DNA from: Saltatorellus ferox
GTDB lineage: Bacteria; Planctomycetota; UBA1135; GCA-002686595
Length of the DNA stretch: 64,000 bases
Assembly: GCA_007751475.1 (NCBI GenBank)
Contig: CP036434.1
Location: 1,240,001 to 1,304,000, forward strand
Reading direction: 5' to 3'
Numbering within the stretch: the stretch's first letter is position 1; every line of letters begins with the position of its first letter. Position numbers and translations under genes: made by a program. Below are positions 14,875-22,039 of this stretch, in pieces. The notes beneath the pieces were generated by a model, which saw only the letters and a list, made by a program, of their open reading frames with translations, was not told the DNA's origin and searched no databases.

Positions 14875-17286
14875 ATGATCTCACATTCAGACACCACTCG
14901 CAGGGTCGCCGTCTCGAAGGGAGTCGCCTCCCGCTCCCGGCGAGCCGGAGCACTGGCTCTCCTTTTTTCGATCGGCGCGCTCGCGGGCTGCGGCGGCAAG
15001 GAGGCCGACCGAGCGGACGCCCCGGAGCCTGTCGCCACGCACTCCGGCCTGATCTCACGTTTGATCACGGATGCGCAGATCGCAGGCAGTACCACCGAGT
15101 CCACGGTGGAGCTAGCGGGTTTCAGGCTCACCGAGGACAACCGCGGCGAGTGTCCTTGGACGGCCCAGGGCGGTACGGATCAGATCCAGGCGCGCGTGAG
15201 GCCGCCGGGTGGTAGCAAGGAGAAGAAGGACATGCTGGCGGCCCTCGCGATTCGCGGCAAGGGGCCCAAGAGCTTCACGCACGAGTTCGCGTTCAGCCGC
15301 GGTGAGTGCACCATGGTTCAGCTCTTCATCACCTGCTACGGCGAGGGGTCAGAGAATCTCCGCGTCGTCACGCTCGACGAGAAGGGCAAGGTCGCAGAAG
15401 CGAGTGAGAAGATCACGCTCTCCGCGCGCCCGGAGCCGCACCTTCTGGAGATCGTGATCCCTCGCTCCGAGGAGACATCGACGGTGCGCACGGGCATCCG
15501 CGTCGAGGTCGAAGGGCAGAAGGCCCATGCGGCTCTTCTGTCGATGTCGGCGTTCAACGCTCCGGTCCAGGGGCTGATGCCCGCGGTCGGTGAGGGCGGG
15601 CAGATCGAAGTCGACCACTCGATGCGGTTCGCGGCTGGCCTGGTGGAGGGCGCTCCCTGGGAGGTGGAGCTGGCGTGCGATGGCGAAGCGCAGGGCGACG
15701 TCCTGCTGGACATGAGTTTCTTCCTGCCCGCGTGGGCCGGAAGCATGGCCCGATCCACGGCGGTGAACGTCGAGTATGAGGGCGCGGAAGGTCCTGCAAC
15801 CGTCTCCGTCGACGTGCCGAAGGATGCGCGCTCGAGCTGGTCCGACACGTCCGTGAAGCTCGCGGGACTGAAGCCCGGCGCTTCGTCCCTTCGCCTGAGC
15901 CTCGTCGACAAGGACCCGCACACCGAGTCCGTCCTGCTGATCGGCGATGCGGTGGTGACCCAGCGGTCGCGGCAGCCGAAGTCGATTCTGCTGATCACGT
16001 CGGACACGCACAGGGCCGACCACATGGGGCTCTCTCGCGTGAGCACGATGGTCGACACGCCAGCTCTGGATCGACTCGGTCGTCGCGGTATCTACTTCGC
16101 CGACTGCCAGTCGACGACGAACGTCACGAACCCGAGCCACATCGCGATACTGTCGGGCATCCACCCCAGGGACACGCAGATCGTGGACAACAAGACCCAG
16201 CTGGCGCAGCAGGTCGAGACGCTGGCCGAGGTCTTCCAGAGCCAGGGCTATCGGACGTTCGCGGCGATCAGCACCCAGCACCTCGAACATGCCCAGAGCG
16301 GCCTCGGCCAGGGTTTCGACCGGTTCGAATCTACCGGAGCCTTCAAGCGTCGCGGCGATCAGGCCGTGGAGCAACTCGAGGACTGGCTGGCTGAAACGGA
16401 CGGCGTCAGCACCTTCGCTTGGCTCCACCTGTTCGATGCCCACGCCCCCTACGACCCGCCGTCAGCGGCGGAGTCGAAGGCGACGAAGGGAATCGCCAAG
16501 GGCGGCGGCACGCTGGGCCTCGCCGACGAGTTCGTTCCCTACTGGATCAAGTCGAGGGGGATCGAAAACGGCGACTTCGTCGATGCCCTCTACCGTGCAG
16601 AAGTGGACTGGGTGGATGAGGCTCTCATGGGGCTGCTCGGCTCGGAGCGCATGAAGGACGCGTTCGTTGCCTTCACCGCGGACCACGGCGAGAGCCTGCG
16701 GACCCACAACGTCTACTGGGACCACGCGGGCCTCTACCTGCCGATGGTGGACGTCCCGCTGATCATCGCGGGCCCTGGTGTGGAGGCATTGCGCAGCGAG
16801 ACGACGGTTCAGCAGATCGACGTCGGGCGAACCCTCATCAACCTCGCAGGCCTCGAGAACACGACGTATCCCGGCAGGGACCTCGTGCGGGCGGCCATCG
16901 ACGAGGCGCCGGATGAACCGCGCTTTGCCATCGCGGCGCACGGCCTCCAGGCGAGTGTGAGCGCGGGCAGCTGGTTCTATGTGCTGGACCTTCGCGACTA
17001 TTCCACCGAGAAGACCCCGCACAACTGGATCTACGGCCGCGGACGCCTCTTCGATCGTCGCAAGGGCGTCAACACCGAAGAGAACCTCGCCGACGAGAAC
17101 CCCGAGCTGGCCCAGCGGATGCGTGATCGCCTGATCGAATTCCTCGAGAGCGCTTCGTCGGAAGGTCTGGGCAAGTCGGGATCGATCGACGAAGCGGCGG
17201 AGGCCAACCTCAAGGCTCTCGGCTACGCGGGCTTCACCGCGCGGACCGACAGCAAGTGGTGGACCCGTCCGGAAGACAAGAAGTAG
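14875..17286 (+). CDS. Sulfatase-like alkaline-phosphatase-superfamily lipoprotein, Thr nucleophile
   Basis: An 803-residue protein. The ATG at 14875 is chosen because it places a lipobox (GALAGC, Cys39) after a typical signal; ATG 14830 is a possible alternative. Residues about 45-360 form a beta-rich N-terminal region, followed by the sulfatase-like catalytic domain: LLITSDTHRADHMGL carries metal-binding Asp, and FTADHGESL carries the second metal site. The position that is Cys or Ser in formylglycine sulfatases (C-x-P-S-R) reads TNPSH here, with Thr418. Thr in this place is typical of phosphodiesterases and phospho-transferases of the superfamily, so sulfate hydrolysis is doubtful. It is a close paralogue of the gene at 57712: both share TNVTNPSH, the RD..IVDN segment and a GLGQGF motif. 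Confidence 0.88.
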   Translation: MISHSDTTRRVAVSKGVASRSRRAGALALLFSIGALAGCGGKEADRADAPEPVATHSGLISRLITDAQIAGSTTESTVELAGFRLTEDNRGECPWTAQGGTDQIQARVRPPGGSKEKKDMLAALAIRGKGPKSFTHEFAFSRGECTMVQLFITCYGEGSENLRVVTLDEKGKVAEASEKITLSARPEPHLLEIVIPRSEETSTVRTGIRVEVEGQKAHAALLSMSAFNAPVQGLMPAVGEGGQIEVDHSMRFAAGLVEGAPWEVELACDGEAQGDVLLDMSFFLPAWAGSMARSTAVNVEYEGAEGPATVSVDVPKDARSSWSDTSVKLAGLKPGASSLRLSLVDKDPHTESVLLIGDAVVTQRSRQPKSILLITSDTHRADHMGLSRVSTMVDTPALDRLGRRGIYFADCQSTTNVTNPSHIAILSGIHPRDTQIVDNKTQLAQQVETLAEVFQSQGYRTFAAISTQHLEHAQSGLGQGFDRFESTGAFKRRGDQAVEQLEDWLAETDGVSTFAWLHLFDAHAPYDPPSAAESKATKGIAKGGGTLGLADEFVPYWIKSRGIENGDFVDALYRAEVDWVDEALMGLLGSERMKDAFVAFTADHGESLRTHNVYWDHAGLYLPMVDVPLIIAGPGVEALRSETTVQQIDVGRTLINLAGLENTTYPGRDLVRAAIDEAPDEPRFAIAAHGLQASVSAGSWFYVLDLRDYSTEKTPHNWIYGRGRLFDRRKGVNTEENLADENPELAQRMRDRLIEFLESASSEGLGKSGSIDEAAEANLKALGYAGFTARTDSKWWTRPEDKK

Positions 17287-17300
17287 TCCCCATGGGGGGG

Positions 17301-19046
17301 TTAGCGGGAGCGCTGCATCTTGATGGCTGCGCCCGCCTCGCACGCGCCGCTCTCGCCCTCGGTGCCGTCCGCCCAGAGGATGCGGTAACCCATCGGCGCG
17401 GATCCGTCGCCCGCGCCCACGTGGATCAGAGGGCTCGAGGCCGCTCCGTAGCTGTCCGTCGTTCGGACTTCGTGGCGTGCTTCGCCATGACCGGGCGTCC
17501 GGACGAAGATCGCCGCCCCGATGGCAGGAGCGCCGTGTTCGTCCAGCAGTTCGAACGTCACGCCCTTGCGGGAGTTCGCCACGTCGTTGCGGTAGAGGTG
17601 GACACCCGCGTCGCGGTTGTGGACCAGGATATCGACGTCGCCGTCGCCGTCGATGTCGCCGAAGGCCGCGGAGCGGGAGGTCGCCACGAGCGGCACGGCC
17701 ACGCCACCCCGGGGCAGCACTTCCTGAAAGCGGCCCGCCGCATTGCCGCGTAGCAGCATGTTCTCCTCGGCGAACGGATCGCCCTCGATCGCTCGCTCTG
17801 GCTGCGTCACGCGGCCGTTCGCGTGGAAGAGATCGAGATGTCCGTCGAGATCGAAGTCGCGCAGCGCCACTCCGAACCGAGTCCGCTTCCGCGAAACGAC
17901 GGCGAGGCCCCGCGCGGGCGTCCGGTCGACGAACTGGCCGCTGTCGTTTCGGTAGAAGGAATCGTCCTCACCCGTGAGGTTCACCACGAGCAGATCCTCG
18001 TCGCCGTCCGCGTCGATGTCGGCGACCGAGACGCCCATGCCCGCCTTGGCAGCGCCCTGGACGTCGACCGCGCAGCCCGAGATCAGGGCGGTTTCCTTGA
18101 ACGTCCCGTCGGGCTGCGGATCCCAGAGCTGATTCGGCGTGCCGTCGTTGGCCACGAAGATCTCCGGACGGCCGTCGAGGTCGAAGTCGGCGCAGACGAC
18201 GCCAAGGCCGTTGCCGAAGGCCGCGCGCAGACCGACTCGCTCCGATGCGTCCACGAAGGTCCGATCGCCCTGGTTCTCGAAGTAGCTGTCGGGCGCGGGC
18301 GCCCCATAGGACTTGGGGCTGCAGTAGGTGCGGACGCCCTGGGGCGAGCGGCAATCAATCTCGCCGTCGAGGGCCCAGTAGATGTAGTTCGTGACGAAGA
18401 GATCGAGGTCTCCGTCGGAGTCCGCGTCGACGAACACCGCGCTCGCGCTCCAGCTGGAGCCGCCGACGCCCGCCGCTTCCGTCACGTCGGTGAAGTGGCC
18501 CTGGCCGTCGTTCTGGAGCAGCGCGTTGCGCTCCAGATTCGACACGTACAGATCCATGTCGCCGTCGCCGTCGTAGTCCCCGGTGGCGACCCCCATGGCG
18601 TAGCCGCGGTCGTCGGCGCCGCTGCCGTCGGTGACGTTGCGAAAGTGTCCCTTCCCGTCGCCGAGGTAGAGCTGATTCCCGGGCCGTTCCGCGCGCGCCT
18701 GGTCGACGCCGCCCGCCTGGGCGAGGTAGACGTCGAGAGCCCCATCGCCGTTCACGTCGACGAGCGCTGCGCCCGTCGTCATGATCTCCGGCATGAGGTA
18801 GCGTCCATCGGCGCCCGAGACGTGGCGGAAGTCCCCGAGGCCGGCGGCCGCCGTGACCTCGGTGAACCACGGCGCCTCGCCGGTGGCCGCGGTGGCGGCG
18901 GGGTCCGTGGCCGCAGCGCCCGGGTCGGCGTCGCCTCCACATCCGGTGATAAGAGATCCGGCTAAAACGCAGCCTGCCACGGCGCCCGGCGCGCGCCACG
19001 GTAAGTCGAAGAGGGACACAGGTCGTCGGAGGCCACGGATCTGCAT
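17301..19046 (-). CDS. FG-GAP/VCBS repeat lipoprotein with ASPIC/UnbV-like C-terminus
   Basis: A 581-residue lipoprotein: an N-terminal signal with lipobox LITGC (Cys36) follows MQIRGLRRP. The body has Asp-rich FG-GAP loops such as DVNGDGALDVYLAQ, DYDGDGDMDLYVSN, DADSDGDLDLFVTN, DFDLDGRPEIFVAN, DIDADGDEDLLVVN, DFDLDGHLDLFHAN and DIDGDGDVDILVHN, consistent with a seven-bladed propeller. The C-terminal 90 residues resemble ASPIC/UnbV (GVTFELLDEHGAPAIGAAIF, TTDSYGAASSPLIHVGAG). It lies 29 bases after the TPR lipoprotein gene on the same strand, so the pair is probably an operon. This repeats the arrangement at 9.9-12.6 kb with the gene order reversed. Function is unknown; a cell-surface complex is inferred. 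Confidence 0.92.
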   Translation of the reverse strand: MQIRGLRRPVSLFDLPWRAPGAVAGCVLAGSLITGCGGDADPGAAATDPAATAATGEAPWFTEVTAAAGLGDFRHVSGADGRYLMPEIMTTGAALVDVNGDGALDVYLAQAGGVDQARAERPGNQLYLGDGKGHFRNVTDGSGADDRGYAMGVATGDYDGDGDMDLYVSNLERNALLQNDGQGHFTDVTEAAGVGGSSWSASAVFVDADSDGDLDLFVTNYIYWALDGEIDCRSPQGVRTYCSPKSYGAPAPDSYFENQGDRTFVDASERVGLRAAFGNGLGVVCADFDLDGRPEIFVANDGTPNQLWDPQPDGTFKETALISGCAVDVQGAAKAGMGVSVADIDADGDEDLLVVNLTGEDDSFYRNDSGQFVDRTPARGLAVVSRKRTRFGVALRDFDLDGHLDLFHANGRVTQPERAIEGDPFAEENMLLRGNAAGRFQEVLPRGGVAVPLVATSRSAAFGDIDGDGDVDILVHNRDAGVHLYRNDVANSRKGVTFELLDEHGAPAIGAAIFVRTPGHGEARHEVRTTDSYGAASSPLIHVGAGDGSAPMGYRILWADGTEGESGACEAGAAIKMQRSR

Positions 19047-19075
19047 GACCCCAAGATAGCGGGATCTTCGGGCCC

Positions 19076-20473
19076 CTATCGTCTTTGGGTCAGCGAATCG
19101 GCCGCGTCCCCGTGGATCGCGCGCGCTCGATCGAGAGTGGCCTGGATGACCTCGCCGCCCATGCGGGCGCCCGCCTGTGCGGCCAGTAGCATGCGGAAGT
19201 ACACGAGGGGCGGGGAGGCGCCGGGTAGCTCCAGGCCGTTCTGGAGCACCGCGGCGGCTTCCGAGTACCGCTGGAGCTTCGCGAGCAGCTGGCCTTCGAA
19301 GAGCGGCCCGCGTAGGTCGCCAGGGTCGAGCTGGCTCGCGCGTTGGAACGCCGCGCGGGCTCCGGCGATGTCGTTCATTTCGGCGAGGGTCGAGCCGCGC
19401 TGAAGGTAGGCGGGCGCTCGGTCTGGCCAGCGCGCGATGATGGCGTCGATGGAGGAAAGGGAGCGCGCGGTCTTGCCGCTGGCCCTCTGCGCCGCCGCGC
19501 GCCCCGTGGCGATGTCGTAGTTCGCCGGGAACTGCTCGAAGATGGCGTCGTAGTGCTCTTCGGCGCGCTTCGTGTAGTCGCCGCCGATCAGCGCCACGCC
19601 GAGCCGCAGGGCGACGCGGCTGTCCTGTGGCCGCAGCGCGCGGAGTTCCTCCAGGGCTTCGATGGCCGCGTCCCACTGCTTCTCCTGCACGAGTCGCTCC
19701 GCGCGATCGGAGAGGTCGTTGTCCAGGTTGCGAGCGCGCGATGCGCTCTCGCTCCACGGATCGACGTAGCGCGGCAGGGCACCCTGACCCGCCTCGAGAT
19801 GGGGGAGAGCCTCTTCGGTCTGCCCCGAGCGCCGCAGCGCGTCGCCGAGGATCAGGCGCACGTACGGCTCGTCCGGCGCGCGCTCGAAGGCGGTGCGTGC
19901 GTGCTCCATGGCGGCGGAGACTTCGTCCAGTGCCAGCGCCGCGCGCGCGAGTCCGATGGGCGCGTCCGGGACGTTCGGGAGTAGCAGGGCAGCTCGCTCG
20001 AAGGCGGCACGCGCTTCTTCGGCGCGCCCGAGGTCGAGCAGCCAGGTGCCCCGTCGACGCCACGCCGGTCCATAGTTGCCGTCGAGCGAGAGAACCACTT
20101 CAAGCCGCTCGAGCGCCTTTTCCAGCTTGCCCCCCTTGCTCGCGGCGATGGCGGCTCGGTATCGGAGCTTCGGATCTTCGGGGCGGAGATCGGCTGCCAC
20201 GGTGAAGGACGCGTCGGCCCCGGCGTGGACCCCTTGGGCTTCGTAGGCACGGCCAAGGGCAGCCCAGAGATCCGCGTTCCCCCGGTCGGAATCGACGGCG
20301 TCGGTCGCCTGCTGGATCTCTGCGATCGTCGCGTCGTCGAGCCCGCCAGCGAGCTGCTGGGCGGAGGGAGGAGCCGGGACGTCGGGTTTCGCCGGACCGC
20401 AGGCAGGGGCCAGCGCGATCACGAGGCCAAGGAAGAGAGCGTCGAGATAGCGGCGGGAGAGTGGCAGCATCAT
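19076..20473 (-). CDS. TPR lipoprotein paired with FG-GAP gene
   Basis: A 465-residue protein from ATG 20473 (a second ATG follows at 20470). The signal peptide ends in a lipobox APAC (Cys25), so it should be lipid-anchored. The mature part is built of roughly ten TPR-like helices, for example ADLWAALGRAYEAQGVHAGA, PAWRRRGTWLLDLGRAEEAR, PYVRLILGDALRRSGQTEEA, SRVALRLGVALIGGDYTKRA and PAYLQRGSTLAEMNDIAGAR. The order on the minus strand is TPR first, then FG-GAP. It is likely the scaffold partner of the propeller lipoprotein. The start is divergent from the gene at 20624, with 150 bases between. Confidence 0.88.
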   Translation of the reverse strand: MMLPLSRRYLDALFLGLVIALAPACGPAKPDVPAPPSAQQLAGGLDDATIAEIQQATDAVDSDRGNADLWAALGRAYEAQGVHAGADASFTVAADLRPEDPKLRYRAAIAASKGGKLEKALERLEVVLSLDGNYGPAWRRRGTWLLDLGRAEEARAAFERAALLLPNVPDAPIGLARAALALDEVSAAMEHARTAFERAPDEPYVRLILGDALRRSGQTEEALPHLEAGQGALPRYVDPWSESASRARNLDNDLSDRAERLVQEKQWDAAIEALEELRALRPQDSRVALRLGVALIGGDYTKRAEEHYDAIFEQFPANYDIATGRAAAQRASGKTARSLSSIDAIIARWPDRAPAYLQRGSTLAEMNDIAGARAAFQRASQLDPGDLRGPLFEGQLLAKLQRYSEAAAVLQNGLELPGASPPLVYFRMLLAAQAGARMGGEVIQATLDRARAIHGDAADSLTQRR

Positions 20474-20623
20474 GGGCCCCCTATTGTGCCAACTCTTCCA
20501 GCCCGGGATTCGGCGGCCAGATTTGCGTGAACCGGCTGCAACTGGAGGCGGCGTCGGATCGTTCGTTCTGGGGCGGGATGGTCCCGCGGTGAATGACGAG
20601 ACCCGTAAGAGGAGACGAGAACG

Positions 20624-21103
20624 ATGCAGATTGATCCGGACGTGGGAACAGGGGTGGACGACTACGTGGTCGTGGAGGAGGGAACCTACCCCCTGCGCGT
20701 GGAATCCGTGCGCGAGACGAGGAGTCCTGACGGAGAGGTCGCGTGGATGCTTCGAATGGCGCTGGTCGAGGGTGAACGCGCCGGACGGACGGCTGTCACG
20801 GACTGGCTCAACTTCACCGATCGCGGCATGCACAGGGTCCGCAGCATCCTCGGAGCCCTGGGCTGGGACGTTTCCGTGCCGGTCGAGGTGGAGCCCGAGC
20901 ACCTGATCGGGCTCGTGGCCAACGTGCGCCTCATCAACCAGGAGACGACGCATCCCGACACCGGGCGGATCCAGCGGCGCAGCCGGGTGCCCTACGACGG
21001 CTGGTCGCCCTGTCCAGACGCCGAGCGTCTCCAGGCCATGGCCCCGAGGACGACCGGTGGCGGCGGGGGGGTGGGGCTGGCTGCGGACGCGATGCCGTTC
21101 TGA
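20624..21103 (+). CDS. DUF669-like protein, possible ssDNA-binding protein
   Basis: A 159-residue protein with a clear ribosome-binding site (AGGAG at 20609-20613, about 10 bases before ATG). The pattern YPLRVESVRETRSPDGEVAW, then GRTAVTDWLNFTDRGMHRVR, then ILGALGWDVSVPVEVEPEHL resembles DUF669, a family often found in phages and linked to single-strand DNA binding. The C-terminus is a Gly-rich linker ending in DAMPF. This is reminiscent of the acidic-Pro-Phe tip (DDIPF) with which bacterial SSB recruits partners, though it is less acidic. No phage genes surround it; its neighbours are housekeeping genes (cdd, ligA). The family assignment is by pattern only and is moderately sure. Confidence 0.55.
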   Translation: MQIDPDVGTGVDDYVVVEEGTYPLRVESVRETRSPDGEVAWMLRMALVEGERAGRTAVTDWLNFTDRGMHRVRSILGALGWDVSVPVEVEPEHLIGLVANVRLINQETTHPDTGRIQRRSRVPYDGWSPCPDAERLQAMAPRTTGGGGGVGLAADAMPF

Positions 21104-21153
21104 AGCCTGATTCCCACTGGACGGGAGCGGGGGAAGGGCGCTTACTGCTACCC

Positions 21154-21576
21154 ATGCAACCCATGGAAGCCGAAGCACTGAACGAGGCCATCGCCAAGGC
21201 GAGGGCCGTGATGCTTCGGGCCCATGCGCCGCACTCGGGGTTCCGCGTGGGCGCGGCCGTCGTCCTTTCGGACGGCGCCGTGTTCGCGGGCTGCAACGTG
21301 GAGAGCGCAAGCTACGGGCTCACTCTCTGCGCCGAGCGTTCGGCTCTCTCCGCGGTGATCGCTGCCCGCGGAAGCCTCGCAGCGGATGCGGTCCGCCTGG
21401 TCGTCGTCGCGACCGAGGCGGATGGACCCACGCCGCCCTGTGGGGCTTGCCGCCAGTGGCTCGTGGAGTTCGCGCCGAACGCCGAGGTGCTGGCCGTGGC
21501 GAGGGACGGAAGGTCCGCGAGCTGGTCGGTGGCCGAGCTCCTGCCCGATGCCTTCACGGGCGATCAGCTCCCGTAG
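21154..21576 (+). CDS. cdd: Cytidine deaminase
   Basis: A 140-residue protein, the usual length of the homotetrameric class. It converts cytidine and deoxycytidine to uridine forms in pyrimidine salvage in the cytosol. The zinc site is complete: CNVESASYGLTLCAERSA carries Cys59 and the catalytic Glu61, and PPCGACRQWLVEF carries Cys96 and Cys99. The N-terminal HAPHSGFRVGAAV is also typical. It stands 50 bases after the DUF669-like gene on the same strand. A stable potential RNA structure starts 20 bases after its stop. Confidence 0.95.
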   Translation: MQPMEAEALNEAIAKARAVMLRAHAPHSGFRVGAAVVLSDGAVFAGCNVESASYGLTLCAERSALSAVIAARGSLAADAVRLVVVATEADGPTPPCGACRQWLVEFAPNAEVLAVARDGRSASWSVAELLPDAFTGDQLP

Positions 21577-22039
21577 GTCGCGAGCCAATCCTGGGCGGTC
21601 AGCCAGCTTTCGGCTCGGCGAACGCACGGCTCGACCCTGCCGTGTTCTGGCTGACCATGCGCGTTTCGCACACGGGCGGGTCTCGCATCTGCACGAGGCT
21701 CCAGGTCTCCCATTCCCTCCGGAATAGCGTCTTGGGCCCGATCAGCAGGGGCGGCGAGCGAGGCGAATACCCTCATGGCGTGCTCTCCAATGGGGTCCAG
21801 GGGGGGAATTCTTGCGCGCGACGGTCACCCAGCTGGCGGTCGATCGGTCGAACGTGGGGGAGGGAGGTTCCCCTGCCATGCAAAGATCGAACGATGGGCC
21901 CATCCGGGCACGACTGGCCCTCTTGGCCCTCCTCGCGCTGCCATCATGGACTGGTGACGCATGCGTGATGGAAGTCCGTGGCCCGTCCGGCGACACTGTA
22001 CGCCATGCGAAAGGGCCACAAGAGAGCGGGAGCACCCCG
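21577..22039 (+). other. 463-base intergenic region between cdd and ligA
   Basis: No convincing gene is present on either strand. The region holds the three-way-junction candidate at 21597-21656. About 170 bases of sequence without recognisable features follow before the ligA start. A plus-strand open frame from 21812 runs into ligA and encodes an Ala/Leu-rich stretch, but it has no family support and is treated as non-coding leader. Promoter elements for ligA would be expected here, but none is clear. Confidence 0.6.
21597..21656 (+). ncRNA. Candidate structured RNA with three-way junction downstream of cdd
   Basis: A perfect 10-bp outer stem (21597-21606 with 21647-21656) encloses two hairpins: 21609-21612 with 21619-21622, and 21625-21630 with 21639-21644. 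The total is 60 nt. It starts 20 bases after the cdd stop. No T-tract follows, so it is not a simple terminator. It could be a 3' UTR element, a small RNA, or part of the ligA leader. The reverse strand folds equally well, so the transcribed strand is not proved. Confidence 0.4.

Noticed and set aside
14875..17286. Annotation as a formylglycine-dependent sulfatase
   Set aside because: The key position is Thr, not Cys or Ser, and the same is true of the other two sulfatase-like proteins.
20624..21103. Prophage remnant around the DUF669-like gene
   Set aside because: No integrase, terminase, capsid or tail genes are near; both flanks are ordinary chromosomal genes.
21597..21656. Hammerhead or other known ribozyme in the three-way junction
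   Set aside because: The conserved hammerhead core (CUGANGA and GAAA in the right places) is absent on both strands.
21564..21776. Small minus-strand open frame over the RNA candidate
   Set aside because: It overlaps the cdd end, has no family features and is better explained by the structured, GC-rich sequence.
21812..22039. N-terminal extension of LigA with a hydrophobic Ala/Leu stretch
   Set aside because: A signal-like segment makes no sense on a cytosolic DNA ligase, and the GTG at 22040 gives a normal N-terminus.
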